Assembly: GCA_018806915.1 (NCBI GenBank)
Contig: JAGKQI010000049.1
Location: 744,001 to 808,000, forward strand
DNA from: Phytophthora colocasiae
Taxonomy: Eukaryota > Oomycota > Peronosporomycetes > Peronosporales > Peronosporaceae
DNA length: 64,000 bases
Direction: 5' to 3'
Of the stretch, positions 30,271-40,831 are shown one piece after another. Position 1 is the stretch's first letter. Every line of letters starts with the position of its first letter. A model generated the notes under the pieces. The model did not search any database. It had not been told where the DNA came from and was given only the letters and a program-made list of their open reading frames with translations. Made by a program: the position numbers and the translations under genes.

Positions 30271-30538
30271 GCCCCGCTGCAGGTTCTTTTGGACCGACCA
30301 GGTCTGCGGCAGCTTTTGCTGAGTCGCCATTGGGTATGTTCTTTTACTTCATGCCGAAGAAGCTCTGGCTTCACATCGAGAAAGAAACAAATGACTATCG
30401 GCTGGAGTGTATACCCGTGGTTGCCAAGCAGCAGCGCGCGAAGCAGCTGCTGGCCCAAACAAAGGATCCTAGGAAGTCTGTACAATCTATCGAGGAGCTG
30501 GAGGAAAAGCTGCGTCGGGCGAAACCGGTCAAGGCACA

Positions 30539-31216
30539 TGTGGTGGGGCGGATCTGCCAAAATCTCGTTAAGGCAGGTCTCGATCACCACTTGCGCCCAG
30601 ACACCGACTAACGGAGGGGGTCCCCCGATGATCCGTGATCTAGCTGTGTGTAGTTTCACCTTGTGTACCCGTCGGTAGGCGGGTTACGCTCTTCCAGGTG
30701 ACTTCTGAAGGTGTCTTGTAGGTCGGAAGAAAGTCTTGCATGACGCAGGGGTTTGAGGTAGCGTGGAAGTTCTTCACTCCACCTCGGGGTACTTGATCCC
30801 GGTCGTAGTCGAGTTCTCGAGCCTTGATCCGGGCGCCTGGTTCTCGATCCAGGTCTTCCAATAGTCCAATGTTCGGGATCCGGTCCCTTCCTTTCCGTTG
30901 TTTTCCGCTTCCGATAGCGGGGGTCTTGAGGGGGCGAGATTCGACGGGATCGTCAGGCCAAACAACCAATTCCTTCCGATCCGATGTATGCACTTAAAGG
31001 ATAGTTCGCTAGATAGGACAAAGCTGGCCAATATATTATCCAGTCTTAACCGCTATACTAGATCACGTATCCTTACCTTCCCGACGCTTGTAGGGCCAAT
31101 GTAGTTCCCGGTTCCAGGCGTGGCGAAGGCACTTGAGTGGTTCAGGGCAAAATCGATTCTGTTTATGGCTATCCCTATGCCTACTAGTCCCATCCTGATT
31201 TACTATCCTACGATCA
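30539..31216 (-). repeat. 3' LTR of element C1
   Basis: 678 bp, same length and ends (TGATCGTAGG...CCACCACA) as 56148-56825. It interrupts the second piggyBac-like gene at 30538. Confidence 0.85.
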
Positions 31217-31560
31217 CCTGACACTGGCTACATGGCTGATCTCTAACCTTGTTCCGCTAACCCTGATCGGGAGCCGATTTCGTACTTAACCGGGGCGCTA
31301 TCTCGTACCTAACCGAGACACGATCTCGTACCTAACCGGGACGCGATCACGTACTTAATCAGGAGCCGATCGCGTACTTAACCGGGGTATGATCACCCCG
31401 TGATCCCACTCGACCGTCGTCCGGGAACTCAGGATCATACCCTTAGAAGAGTCCACATTGAGCCTGGGGTCGAGCTTGGTTTGGGACTGATCTCGTACTT
31501 AGTCGGAGAGTGATCACCCCGTGATCTCGCTTGGCCGCCGCCTGGAGAATCGGGATCATG
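31217..31560 (-). repeat. GATC-rich degenerate tandem repeats next to the C1 3' LTR
   Basis: About 22-25-bp units built on CGTACTTAACCGGGACGCGATC, at least five in 31268-31390, with further related pieces to about 31510. Matching arrays precede the LTRs at 46148 and 62305. Confidence 0.7.
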
Positions 31561-31934
31561 TCGTCGGAAGGCTTCAAGGTGTCTGGGTGAGTCAAGGGTC
31601 AGGACTGTACCCACGTAGGCCTCCGTCATCGTCGATCGTGCGGGGACACTCTTGATCTCGTCGCTCTTCCACCCGGTAGGGCTTCGATCACCATCAACCA
31701 TCCTTCCACGTTCCTCGAGTTACCTTCCGCCGGTGTCTCCGTTACCTGTTCCCGGACGGGATCCATCGTGTCCTCATCTGATTCGCCTCAGATCTGGGCA
31801 TCACAGGTGTCCCCTGTCGCTTGTTCCGGCTCTCCCCAGTTATGTGGCTGGTATTGCCTTTCCGGGAAATCTTCTCGATCGCTTTACCACATCCGCCCTC
31901 AGCACGTAAGTTGGGCTGGCGCAGCTCACTTCGG

Positions 31935-31950
31935 GCTCATTTCCACATTC
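31935..31950 (+). promoter_or_regulatory. Oomycete Inr+FPR core promoter of the antisense gene in family C
   Basis: GCTCATTTCCACATTC fits GCTCATTYYNCAWTTT at all but the last base and lies 45 bp before the ATG at 31995. Confidence 0.65.
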
Positions 31951-31994
31951 GCCATCCGGGACGCCAGTCGTTCAAGCAACTTCAACTCTCCACA

Positions 31995-34814
31995 ATGTCC
32001 GATCCGCCTCCCTCGCCTCCCCGTTATCCCTCGACGCCGAGGACTCCCTCGAGCGAGCACTCGGTCCGATCGGCTCGTTCTGCCGTCTCGCACTTCTCCA
32101 CCCCCGGTGTAAGCCCTGAGCTTGTCACCCTACGCGCTAGACTGGCCCACAGTCAGCGGATGCGAGAGACCCTGGGTCGTGATCGGGATCACCTGGACAA
32201 TACCGTCCGCCGGTTGCGGTCCGAGATCGAGGATATGGAACGCTTCCGGGACGACCAGGCAGAGGAGATCCTGCGTCTGAATATCGAAATTGCTCGTCTG
32301 CGGTCGGGAACTGGAGGCGCCACTGGCGAAGACACAATCGCCGCCCTGCAAGATCAGCGAACTCAGCACGACGCCGAGCGACGGGACTCTGAACAGCGAA
32401 TGGCTCGGATCCAGGCGCAGCTTGACTCTGCGCTCGAGGATCTCGACTCCCGACTAGCCGAACTCCGCGAAGCAGGGGAGGCCGAGATCGAACTCCGAGA
32501 CAAGCTCCAGGATCGCGAACGGGAGCTCGCTGCAGTGCGCTACGATCTCACCCTCGCTCAGCGTAGCCTCGATCGCCGGCAGCGGTACGATTCTCTCCCG
32601 GGTCAGCAAGCTGCCCAAGCCATGCCGGGCAGTCACGCTCAAGCCTCTACAGGGGAAGCCCGGTTGAGGCTGGAGCTGACCAGGGCCCAGGCGGAATTGC
32701 TCACAGCTCGAGCCGAGATCGCGTATCTGGAACGCGAGGCTGAGGATCGTAAGGCTGAACTGGCTCGAGCACGTCTCGCCCTGGAGGATGCACCCGCATC
32801 GGGTCTCCCCGTTCCGTCCTCGGATGCGACCGCTAATGCCGCCGCCATCTCCAGTTTGGAGCAAGATCTGGCGGACGCCTTGGGGAACCTGGAGATTGTT
32901 CAGTACGACCGGGATCAACTCTCCATCAAGCATCGTACCGCGGTCGCCGAGCAGGATCAAGCTGTCACCGATCGGGATCAGGCTTGCCGCGACCGGGATC
33001 AAGCGACGCAGGATCTCGATCGGGTTACGGCGGATCGGGATCGGGTCCAGGCCGACCTGGACGCCGCCTCCCAAGATCGCTTAGCAGCTCTCACAGACTG
33101 CGACGTAGCCCGTGCTGCTCGGGACGCTGCCACAGAGGAACTCAACCAACTCCAACAACAGAACGCAGAGCTCCGACAGGCCCACCAGGTGCTAGACGCC
33201 GATTATGCGGAGGCTGAACAGCAACTGCATCATGCTGAAGATTCTTCAGCTCGGTTGTCCTCATGGATCGCAGATCGGCGGGTAGCCCGTGCTGCTAAAA
33301 GATCCCGAAGCGCCTCCGCTCCCCCCGCTGTTCCCCCTCACGCGCGCAAACGTCCCGTTCGGAGTTCCTCAGCCCCCCGTGTTCTAGGTGCCGCTGCTAC
33401 CGGAGCTGCCGGGTCCACCCAGCCCGCCCCACCAGCGGTTCCAACCCCTGCAGGGTCAACGGCGAGCCCTCTGGATCTGTTGGCGGATCAAGCTTCCGGG
33501 CAGACTGGCGAGGAGGGAACCGACACTCCGGTGCTTGATCAGGCCCCGGCGCCGGCTGATCAGCCGGCAGGTCAGCTCGGATCGGACCCAACCGGTGGTG
33601 ACTCACAGGACGAAGACGAGGAAGACTCCGACTACGATCCCAACCACCCGTTCTCATCGCCATCCGAGGGAGAAGAGAGTCCAGAACGCGGAAGGGAAAC
33701 CAGTCCTGAGGCTGGATCGGAACATCCCAGTGAGGCGGAGGACTCCGAGGATGACTTTGCCCTACGTATGGTTCGCCAACGGTCCATCTCATCGCATCGG
33801 CGAGAGTCCGGCCGGGTTCCGAAAGGCCGATCTTCGAGCGCCCGGGGATCGGGGTCTCCAGGCGGATCAAGCTCGTCTCCGGACGGAACCAACCGGTCGC
33901 CGTCAGGATCTCCCCCGGGTTCACCGCCGCCGTCACCTCCTCCGTTGCCTCCTTTCGGCGGTTCTCCACCCCTCGGGCTCCAACCACCTCTGTTCCCGGC
34001 CGCTTCTTTCATTCAGGGCTACGATCGGCAGCGTACCTTCGCCGCTGCGGACGTCGAACCGTGGGACCCGCAGGTGATCGGGCAGTATTCGATCGTGGGC
34101 TTGATAGCCAATTCCTTGGCCAAACGGTTGCTGATCCCCTCAGGTTGGCTGTTCCCTTCCCGGATGCAGGCCGGACCCGTACCGACTCATCTCAACGAGT
34201 TGATTACAGGCGTGAACGTGCTCGATCTGTTGGCCCGGGAACCATGGAACGACTTCCCGAATCCGGGGTCTCTCACGTTCGACCTCGATCTACATGAGAG
34301 AGAGGGAACACCCCTCGCGGCCATAGCTGCTACTTATCGTGTTCTGGAAGGGCGGCACCGTCAGGCGTTTCGGGAGGCTACCCACAATCTCGAGATCACC
34401 ACTGCCATGCAAACCGCGGATCTTACGCTACAGCAGTATTACGCGGCTCGCAAGGCCAGACGGAGTCGCGCTGGGTCAGCTTGGCGCCAATTCCTCGCCT
34501 CCTCCCCCGCCATGATGCGCAACCAGTGGTTCGACATCGACATCTTGCTGGATCCATTCTTCCTCCACCTCCCTATCCCCGCAGTGGATGCTGTTCGTTG
34601 GTATCCCGGTGTGGTTTCTCGGCGTGCCAACCGGGCGGACCCCAACGCGAACGTTCCCGAGCCAGCGAACCTGATCGAGGCGTTGGCGGAGTGTGATGAA
34701 GCGGACCCGTGGCGCAACCAATACCGAGGTAACCCGATCGACCATCCCGCTACCCAGATCCCCCGCCTCCCCGGCAAGTTCGATCCTCGTCCTGCTGGGA
34801 CGGGTTCCCCGTAA
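31995..34814 (+). CDS. Antisense gene of family C, 939-aa coiled-coil protein of unknown function
   Basis: Start at the ATG at 31995 (MSDPPPSP), chosen because the core promoter lies 45 bp upstream; the frame is open to 31821 without better context. Residues ~50-430: long heptad-rich coiled coil with Glu/Arg/Asp/Gln repeats (for example DRDQACRDRDQATQDLDR). ~430-470: basic clusters (AKRSRS, ARKRPVRS) like nuclear signals. ~470-690: acidic Ser/Pro-rich disordered linker. ~690-939: a folded-looking domain with motifs RTFAAADVEPWDP and LLDPFFLHLPIP that I cannot assign. It is antisense to C1 pol and lies between pol and the 3' LTR. No stop in 2.8 kb, although pol in the same copy is broken, which suggests separate constraint or youth. 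Resemblance to structural coiled-coil proteins is compositional only. Confidence 0.7.
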   Translation: MSDPPPSPPRYPSTPRTPSSEHSVRSARSAVSHFSTPGVSPELVTLRARLAHSQRMRETLGRDRDHLDNTVRRLRSEIEDMERFRDDQAEEILRLNIEIARLRSGTGGATGEDTIAALQDQRTQHDAERRDSEQRMARIQAQLDSALEDLDSRLAELREAGEAEIELRDKLQDRERELAAVRYDLTLAQRSLDRRQRYDSLPGQQAAQAMPGSHAQASTGEARLRLELTRAQAELLTARAEIAYLEREAEDRKAELARARLALEDAPASGLPVPSSDATANAAAISSLEQDLADALGNLEIVQYDRDQLSIKHRTAVAEQDQAVTDRDQACRDRDQATQDLDRVTADRDRVQADLDAASQDRLAALTDCDVARAARDAATEELNQLQQQNAELRQAHQVLDADYAEAEQQLHHAEDSSARLSSWIADRRVARAAKRSRSASAPPAVPPHARKRPVRSSSAPRVLGAAATGAAGSTQPAPPAVPTPAGSTASPLDLLADQASGQTGEEGTDTPVLDQAPAPADQPAGQLGSDPTGGDSQDEDEEDSDYDPNHPFSSPSEGEESPERGRETSPEAGSEHPSEAEDSEDDFALRMVRQRSISSHRRESGRVPKGRSSSARGSGSPGGSSSSPDGTNRSPSGSPPGSPPPSPPPLPPFGGSPPLGLQPPLFPAASFIQGYDRQRTFAAADVEPWDPQVIGQYSIVGLIANSLAKRLLIPSGWLFPSRMQAGPVPTHLNELITGVNVLDLLAREPWNDFPNPGSLTFDLDLHEREGTPLAAIAATYRVLEGRHRQAFREATHNLEITTAMQTADLTLQQYYAARKARRSRAGSAWRQFLASSPAMMRNQWFDIDILLDPFFLHLPIPAVDAVRWYPGVVSRRANRADPNANVPEPANLIEALAECDEADPWRNQYRGNPIDHPATQIPRLPGKFDPRPAGTGSP

Positions 34815-35331
34815 GTCACGCTTCGACTTCTAACTGTCGGAACCGCGATCACCCGCGACGAGGCGCGAGGCTCCTCTCTTGGTCCGACCCCGGAATCCTC
34901 AGCTGAGGCCGCTCTGCACGCTTCATATTTCCATTCGTAATCCTCGTAATCCATCCGTAGCTTTCGTCATCTCCATTCCCATAGTCATTCCTATCATGCT
35001 CCGTTGTTCTGAGACCGTGATCCTCCTTCCTTTCCATTCCGACATTCAGGATCACCTTTTTCAACATCCACTTCCCTGTTCACATGCATATACACAAATA
35101 CAAAATTCTCGTCCTGATCTGGATTTTACTCCACATCAGCTTCCTCGATCACGGTGAAGCAACCCGGTTGCCTCACCCGACGTTCACTTACACCTCTTCG
35201 TGCGATTGCATCACGCCAAACCGGTTTCGGTTCACATGATCCCGCAGGAACGCACTTAGTATAGCTCCACAGTTGAGATCAGCTTCATCGACCCAAGTCG
35301 GTTCGTCGTAGTCGACCCAATACACCAGAAA
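34815..35331. other. Non-coding DNA between the antisense gene and integrase of C1
   Basis: No supported gene. The two genes converge here, so it probably holds both 3' ends. Confidence 0.4.
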
Positions 35332-36589
35332 TTATCGGTAGATTCTGCCGTAGCGGGTCCTTTTCCCGCACCGCATATCGGAAATTCGCTCGACCTCATA
35401 CTCATCGGCATCTAGATCTGGGGTCCAACTATCCTCCGGTAGTGGGGTCTCGTCGAAATCTAGGCGATCGGCTTCGTCCACCGTCAGCTCGACTCGAGGT
35501 CGGTCAGGGAAACTCCGCACCAGCTTCAGCTTCGAGACATGAACTATTGGGAATATGTGGTATCCGGATCCCGCAATCTCCAACTTGATCGTGAACTCAT
35601 TGATCTTCTCTGCTACTCGGAACGGGCCATGCCATAAGTGCGCCAACTTGCGCGCGTAACCCTCCCTCACCCGATCCAGGTATAGTCAAACCCGAGACCC
35701 GACTTCGATCTGGTGAGGATCGATTCTCTCATTATGCTGATCGGCTCGGTCGGCGATCGCCTCACGCAGTCGGGCGTTGACCTGTTCCCGCGACTGCTGG
35801 TAGTATCTTTGGACCCTATATCACCATCGTCGAGGATCACGATCATGGCGTCTGGTAGACCCAACTGGGATCGTAGCCTCCAACGTCGATCTCGGATCCC
35901 ACCCGTGAACTAAGTAGTGAGGGGTATCTCCCCGGATCCGGTCGTGGGCAGTGTTGATCGCGAACGTTAACCGCTCTGCGTACTCATCCCAGTCCTTCTG
36001 ATCGAGATCTTAGACATACATCTTGATCGCCCTCGTTGCAGTCTGTACCATTCGTTCTGCTGTTCCGTTGGCTTGGGGGCGATATGCCATCGTCGCTCGC
36101 TGCCGTTGCCTCAATATCCTGTTGAAGGATCGGAAGAAGTCGGACATGAATCCCGGCTCCCTATCGTGTCGAATGATCTCGCTGGCACCAAACCTTCGGA
36201 ACACGCACTCCTCATAAGATTCCGCGATCGTCTGAGCGGATCGAGAAGAACTGGCCTTGGCGATCACATATTTCGAGAACAGATCGACCCAGATCAGCAA
36301 TTCGGTGTTGCCCGTATCGGATCTGGGCAAGGACGGTATATGATCCATCGCTATAATCTGGAACGGGTAAGTTGCTTGCCGGTTCCCTGGGGATTCGCCT
36401 CCCTTTTCCTGCCTCGCTATCCACACACTCCCCCACGTATTTTTGCATGCTTCGATAAAGCCCTCTCCAGTGAAAGTGATCTCGGATCCGCTGGTAGGTG
36501 CGGCCGATTCCCTGATGTCCGCCCTCGAGAGTCGTATGATAATGGTGTAGGACATCCTGCTGCAACGTCTCAGGGACCACTAGCTTCAT
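35332..36589 (-). pseudogene. Integrase of C1 (frameshifted)
   Basis: Three frames together cover the domain. The zinc-binding part begins near 36589 (HHYHTTLEGGH, then ECVDS where the second Cys of CxxC is replaced). The DDE core is in the next frame (IIAMDHIP, IIRHDREPGF, YRPQANGTAERM). The C-terminal GPF-type part lies at 35670-35332 (LAHLWHGPFRV). Frame changes near 36480 and 36010-35690 disable it in this copy. Confidence 0.75.
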
Positions 36590-37572
36590 CAGTCGATCCT
36601 GGTCGACGTTCGATCTCGGCGTCGGGGGACAGTAGAAAAGTAGATATGCTCGTCCACCTCGTAGTCCGACGCGATTTTGCCACAGGATCGTGATTCCGCC
36701 TGGGTGAGTTCCGCGATCGGCCCGATTAGGTACTTCTTCAATCCCGCAATCCAGGTCTCTTCATCCTGCGCTCGCTTGATCCGATCGATCCTCATCTCTC
36801 GGACCAACTCCTCTTGTAGGACGGCGGCATCCGATCTCGCTCGAGCAGCTCGTGTAGCCACTGCCGCCACTCGCACCACCCGCTCTTCGGTCTTGGGGAC
36901 CAGGATCTCACCTAGTCGATTTAGGGTGACTAGATCCTGCTGATCCTCCTCGGCGCGAACCTCGATCCCGCCTTGACGTTGTAGAGCGGCGCTGGCCAGG
37001 CTATCAGCACTTCCGTTCCAGTCTCTCTTCACATGTACCAGCTCGTGATCGCTCCATCCCTTCAAGCGATCGAGTGTTCTCTGTTTCAGCAACGTTAATC
37101 CTGGCGCCTTGCAATCGATTGCGCCACGAACTTGACGGATCACGAGGTTCGAGTCCCCACAGATCACCAGGCGGCGGCGATCCCGTTCCGCGAGCATATC
37201 GAGGCCTAAGAGGAGCCCGTTATATTCTGCCTCATTAACCGTAAGGCCCTCGGCATAGCCGGATCTAGCTTCAGTTACCTCCCAACCAGGTAGGCTCCAC
37301 ACGATCGCACTGAAAGCGCCCCCACCTCGTTTGACCCGGGCAGATCCGTCGAAACTTAACACCCACAGTTCCTCGTCCTGATTTACCGTGGGTACCGGGG
37401 TTTGGATCCGGCGTTTGGGTTCCTTTCGTGGTGCGATCGCGATCAGAGCTTCATCGATCTCCGCTCTGGGCGTTATGCTGGCCGCGATCGCCCCCAGTAT
37501 TTCGTCTTCGCCCTTCGTACATTTCGTGATCTCAAGCGACCAAGGAGATAGGAGTGCAGACCATTGACCCAT
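36589..37572 (-). CDS. Additional (archaeal-type) RNase H domain of C1 pol
   Basis: An open segment of 327 aa carries a second RNase H after the Ty3-type one. The four acidic positions are visible: LSFDGSARV (D), NEAEYNGLL (E), VICGDSNLV (D) and NGSADSLASA (D). Known: Ty3/Gypsy elements with two RNase H domains occur in plant Tat lineages and have been described in oomycetes. A linker leads to the integrase finger. It belongs to pol rather than being a gene by itself; the upstream join is broken at 37573-37578. Confidence 0.8.
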   Translation of the reverse strand: MGQWSALLSPWSLEITKCTKGEDEILGAIAASITPRAEIDEALIAIAPRKEPKRRIQTPVPTVNQDEELWVLSFDGSARVKRGGGAFSAIVWSLPGWEVTEARSGYAEGLTVNEAEYNGLLLGLDMLAERDRRRLVICGDSNLVIRQVRGAIDCKAPGLTLLKQRTLDRLKGWSDHELVHVKRDWNGSADSLASAALQRQGGIEVRAEEDQQDLVTLNRLGEILVPKTEERVVRVAAVATRAARARSDAAVLQEELVREMRIDRIKRAQDEETWIAGLKKYLIGPIAELTQAESRSCGKIASDYEVDEHIYFSTVPRRRDRTSTRID

Positions 37573-37578
37573 ACGCCC

Positions 37579-39342
37579 CTAGAGACCGGAAGACTTGAAC
37601 AGCCAGGCAAGGGTAGAATGCCGGGTCAAGACCTTGATCCGGCGACTCACCAACATGGTGTAATACAGATCCAGGATCCGTAGCAGGGACAACACTTCTT
37701 TCTCTGCGACGTTGTAGTTCAACTCGTTCGTTTTCAGGGTTCGGCTAGCGAACGCGACCGGGTGGTAGATCTGGTCATGTTCTTGCGTCAACGCGGCGGA
37801 GATCGCCCAGTCACTGGCATACACTATCACCACAGGCAATTTCGCCGTATCGAAGTGACGGAGGACCGGAGTCGACGCGATCTTAGTTTTCAAGGCTATG
37901 AATGCCTCGTGCGCTCTACCCCACTTCTCATCACCCGCCTCGAGTTTCGTGGTGATTTTAATCTCGCTCGGTCCGGAGGGAGTTGCCGCCCCCAGGTCTG
38001 GATCCGGGGTGTTGCCGCCTTCTTGACCCGAGATGTCTCGTGATCCGCCTCGATCTGACTCCGGCTTAGTAGAATCATGAGAGATCAGGTTCATCCCGTC
38101 CATGATCTTCCGTAACCCCGGTCGTTTCTTCAGCTCTGCAAACTCCACTTCACGTAGTTCATATAGAACCGATGCATAGATCGCGTAATCTTCGATGAAC
38201 CGACTGTAGTAGTTCAGGCTCCCCAAGAAGGACTGCATGGATCGGAGCGACCCTGGGAACGGTAGATCCGTCAGTGGTTTCAGGTCCTTCGGGTTTGCCT
38301 CTAGTCCATCGATCGACACCTTGTGCCCAAGATATTCCACCTTATCCATGCCCCAGAAGCTTTTTGCCACACTGATCGAGAGGTTCCACTTATCGCAGGC
38401 CTCCAGCAGATCCTCTACTCGTTCACACATCTGATCCCACGATCTCGATGTGATCAAGATGTCGTCGATGTACGATCTTCGTCCCAGCACCGACGGGCGA
38501 CCAGGATCCTCCGGGATCCCTGAGTCAAACACATCCGCAGAGCCCTCCGCATCTCCCGTCTGGGAAATCTTTAGAAACCCATATAGGGCATTGTCTACGA
38601 GACGTTGGTAGATCTGGGGAGCGTTCTTCAATCCGAAGGGCATGCGATTCCACTCGAAGAGGCCGAACGGGGTGGTGAAAGCCGAGATCGCGCGAGCTCG
38701 GTCAGTCATAGACACGACCCAGAATCCGCTGGCCATGTCCAGCGAACAGTACCATAGAACCTTGTCGAGATCTTCCAGCAGGTCGTTGATCAGGGGCATC
38801 GGGTAAACCATCAGCCTCGTGAGGCTGTTCACCAGCCGATAATCGATGCATAGCCGGATATCCACACCGTTCTTCTTGATAATCACCACGATCGGGGATG
38901 CCCACGGTGAGGTCGATGGCCGGATTTTCTTGGCGGCTAGGAGTCCTTTGATGAGGTCCGATACTTTCTCGCGAAACTGCGGCGCCACCTTCCGGACTCG
39001 TTGTGCAATTGGTCTTGCATTACCAACATCTATGTCACAAATGACGCCCCTGGCTGCCGGAGGCAGCGCGTTTCCTTTCCCGATCAGAAGGTGTCGTTTC
39101 TTTCAAATGATCTGACGGAGCTTCTCGATCTCCTCCGGGGTAGCAGATCCCGGACTTCCCACTTGTAGATCCTCGATCCTAACTTCTTCAGTGGTGGAGA
39201 TCTGGATCTCTGGTACTACTGCGAGGATATCGGCCCGATCTTCGGCCGAAAAATCACCACCTTCGTGTAAGTGGGTCTGATCGGCATTCTCCGATCCCCT
39301 CAGGAGATGTCGGATCGGGTTCATTCGTTGATGGATCCTCAA
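37579..39342 (-). pseudogene. Reverse transcriptase and first RNase H of C1 pol
   Basis: RT motifs in order: STSPWASPIV, RLCIDYRLVN, LDMASGFW, MPFGLKNAP and YIDDIL (intact YxDD). The first RNase H follows but lacks catalytic residues: YASDWA where DAS is usual and TRHS where TDH is usual; the Glu region (AEKEVLSLL) is kept. A TGA at 39103-39105 interrupts the frame where the C3 copy has TGG. A long insertion (about 37990-38100) sits in the RT-RNase H connection. Confidence 0.8.
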
Positions 39343-40040
39343 GTTTGTCGCCCTTGGCTGTCAGGGTCGGGGTGTCCACGACCGTGGAGATGGCGTCCGC
39401 GTCGGATATCTGTTTGATCTCGGTATTAAAATCTGGATTTTCTGTTTTTGCTCCGATCCCTTCTTCGCATGTCTGATCTGTCCGACCTGGGGCCTGATCT
39501 GCCAAGCTCTCATTCGTCTCACCGCCCCCAGCTTCGCCACTCGGGGTCCTGTCGGGGCTGATCGTTATCGGTGGTGTGATCATGGAATCCGGTTGTGGCT
39601 CGAGAAACATGACCTTGACTCCGGCCGCATAGGTCGATCGAGTTGGTGATCGGGGTTCTAAGGTCGATATCGATACGAGATCGGGGTCGATCTTGGTCGT
39701 CTCACCTCGGCGAAGTATGGATCGCGGTGTAGCGTAGGTTGGCCGTTCGACTGCCGGCAGCGAGGCTTCTACGGGTGTTTTAGGTACTGATCTTGCGTCT
39801 ACTGTCGTTTCTAGAGCCAAGTTCTGCCATTCCATGTAACGCCGCGATCCGACCGATACAAACCCGGGGTATCGAGGAACTTTTCTTGATCAAGTACCAT
39901 TCCGACATGTAATCGGTGATCCAGTCGTAGAATCTTCTCGCTCAGATTCGTGATCGCTAAGTACCGAGTCCGGCCGGGTCCTTCTACCACCGTAGGTACC
40001 CATCGGTCGCCTCTGGTCACCCATAATTTCTCCGTCGCCG
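39254..40040 (-). pseudogene. Linker part of C1 pol between protease and RT
   Basis: Ser/Thr/Pro/acidic region, homologous to 59868-60681. It lies in a frame different from both protease and RT. C1 has one A fewer than C3 in an A-run (about 39885), adding a private frameshift. No domain recognised. Confidence 0.6.
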
Positions 40041-40066
40041 ATAATTTTACTTTTGACGCGATCTCC

Positions 40067-40831
40067 TCATATCCTCCAACCGGGATGTAGATCTTCCTCC
40101 AGTTTCATTGATCTGACCTTCTCCCCATACAATCTCTTACGACCATTAAGTGGGATCCCCACCTCATTGGGTAAACACATCGATCCCTTCGCAAGATCCA
40201 TTCGGACCCCAGCCGGGATCATGAAGTCCATACCCAGGATCGCATCTTGTCCAGATAGATCTCCGATCCAAAGATCGAAAAAGTAAACCAAGTATCCTGC
40301 AAGCGTGATCTTGATCCTCGTTCTCCCTTCGGCGGTATACACGTTACCCCCGATCCCAACACACTCCTGTCTCTGACTAGTGTCAAAGTGGCACCCAACC
40401 TTACGAGCAAAGGTGGTATCCAAGATGGATACCTCGGCGCCAGTGTCCAGGAGCAAGATCGCTCTTTCATGATTAATCTTGCCTGAGATCTTGGCTTGGC
40501 GGAACCATTTTCCTGGTGCGTGGTATTTCCAGTACCCCCTGGATTCTCCTTCCTTGAGATCCAAGGCCACTTCCGCACCAGATCGCGAGAACTTATCGAT
40601 CCGGGGAAGACTCGCGATCTTAGCAGTATACGAATGCAACTTACATGTATTACCGCGCAGATCCGGACCCTCCCTATCTTGATTTCTCGATTTTTTGTTC
40701 ACATATGCATAGATGCAGTACTCAGAACGCTCGGCTCGTACCGGTTTCCAAACCGGCGAGCGTCCTAGTTTAACATCTTCTCCACCTTCTCGGGGAACAA
40801 TCCAGCGTGTCGAGTCGGATCGTACCACTTG
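40067..40831 (-). pseudogene. Gag end and protease of C1
   Basis: Protease with LLLDTGAEVSILD and a downstream AILGMDF motif, open for 250 aa. It starts in a frame -1 to the remaining gag codons. The gag/pro slip site GTTAAAC and the following stem are present (about 40725-40777 on the minus strand). The element is cut at 40831. Confidence 0.8.

Larger units (their letters stand above)
22722..30281 (+). mobile_element. Ty3/Gypsy LTR retrotransposon B (chromodomain type), probably non-autonomous
   Basis: LTRs 22722-23121 and 29871-30270 (400 bp each) differ at two positions by eye. GGTTC is duplicated at 22717-22721 and 30282-30286. Eleven extra bases (30271-30281) separate the 3' LTR from the duplication. 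Order: LTR, PBS, gag, -1 frameshift signal, pol ending in a chromodomain, antisense gene overlapping the end of pol, polypurine tract, LTR. RT motif YFDE and an integrase deletion argue it needs proteins in trans. Confidence 0.9.
21724..30538 (+). pseudogene. Second piggyBac-like gene, split by element B and truncated by element C1
   Basis: Coding parts: 21724-22613, a 65-bp intron 22614-22678 (GTAAGT...TTTTAG), 22679-22721, then after element B 30287-30538. N-terminal motifs (FKQLWRDLSKAGW, YVKPG, VDYF) match the N-terminal region of oomycete piggyBac proteins. A Pro/Ser linker follows, then an acidic block. A frameshift near 22375 moves the acidic block to another frame. The piece after element B (FGPTRSAAAFAESP, FFYFMPKKLW, IEKETNDY) is the same region as exon 4 of the gene at the left edge. 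Removing element B and one GGTTC restores the frame exactly. At 30539 the 3' LTR of element C1 begins, and the transposase core is lost. Confidence 0.75.
30539..40831 (-). mobile_element. Ty3/Gypsy element C1 (dual RNase H type), 5'-truncated
   Basis: Minus orientation: 3' LTR 30539-31216, then 3' non-coding DNA with GATC-rich repeats, an antisense gene (plus strand, 31995-34814), integrase, extra RNase H, RT/RNase H and protease. It ends inside the last codons of gag at 40831, where a Mutator-like gene begins. Its 5' LTR and nearly all gag are missing. The same family appears at 43903-46815 and 56148-64000. Several frame breaks make pol non-functional in this copy. Confidence 0.88.

Noticed and set aside
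32454..33987. Minus- and plus-frame ORFs overlapping the family C antisense gene
   Set aside because: Shadows of the GATC-rich coiled-coil coding sequence.
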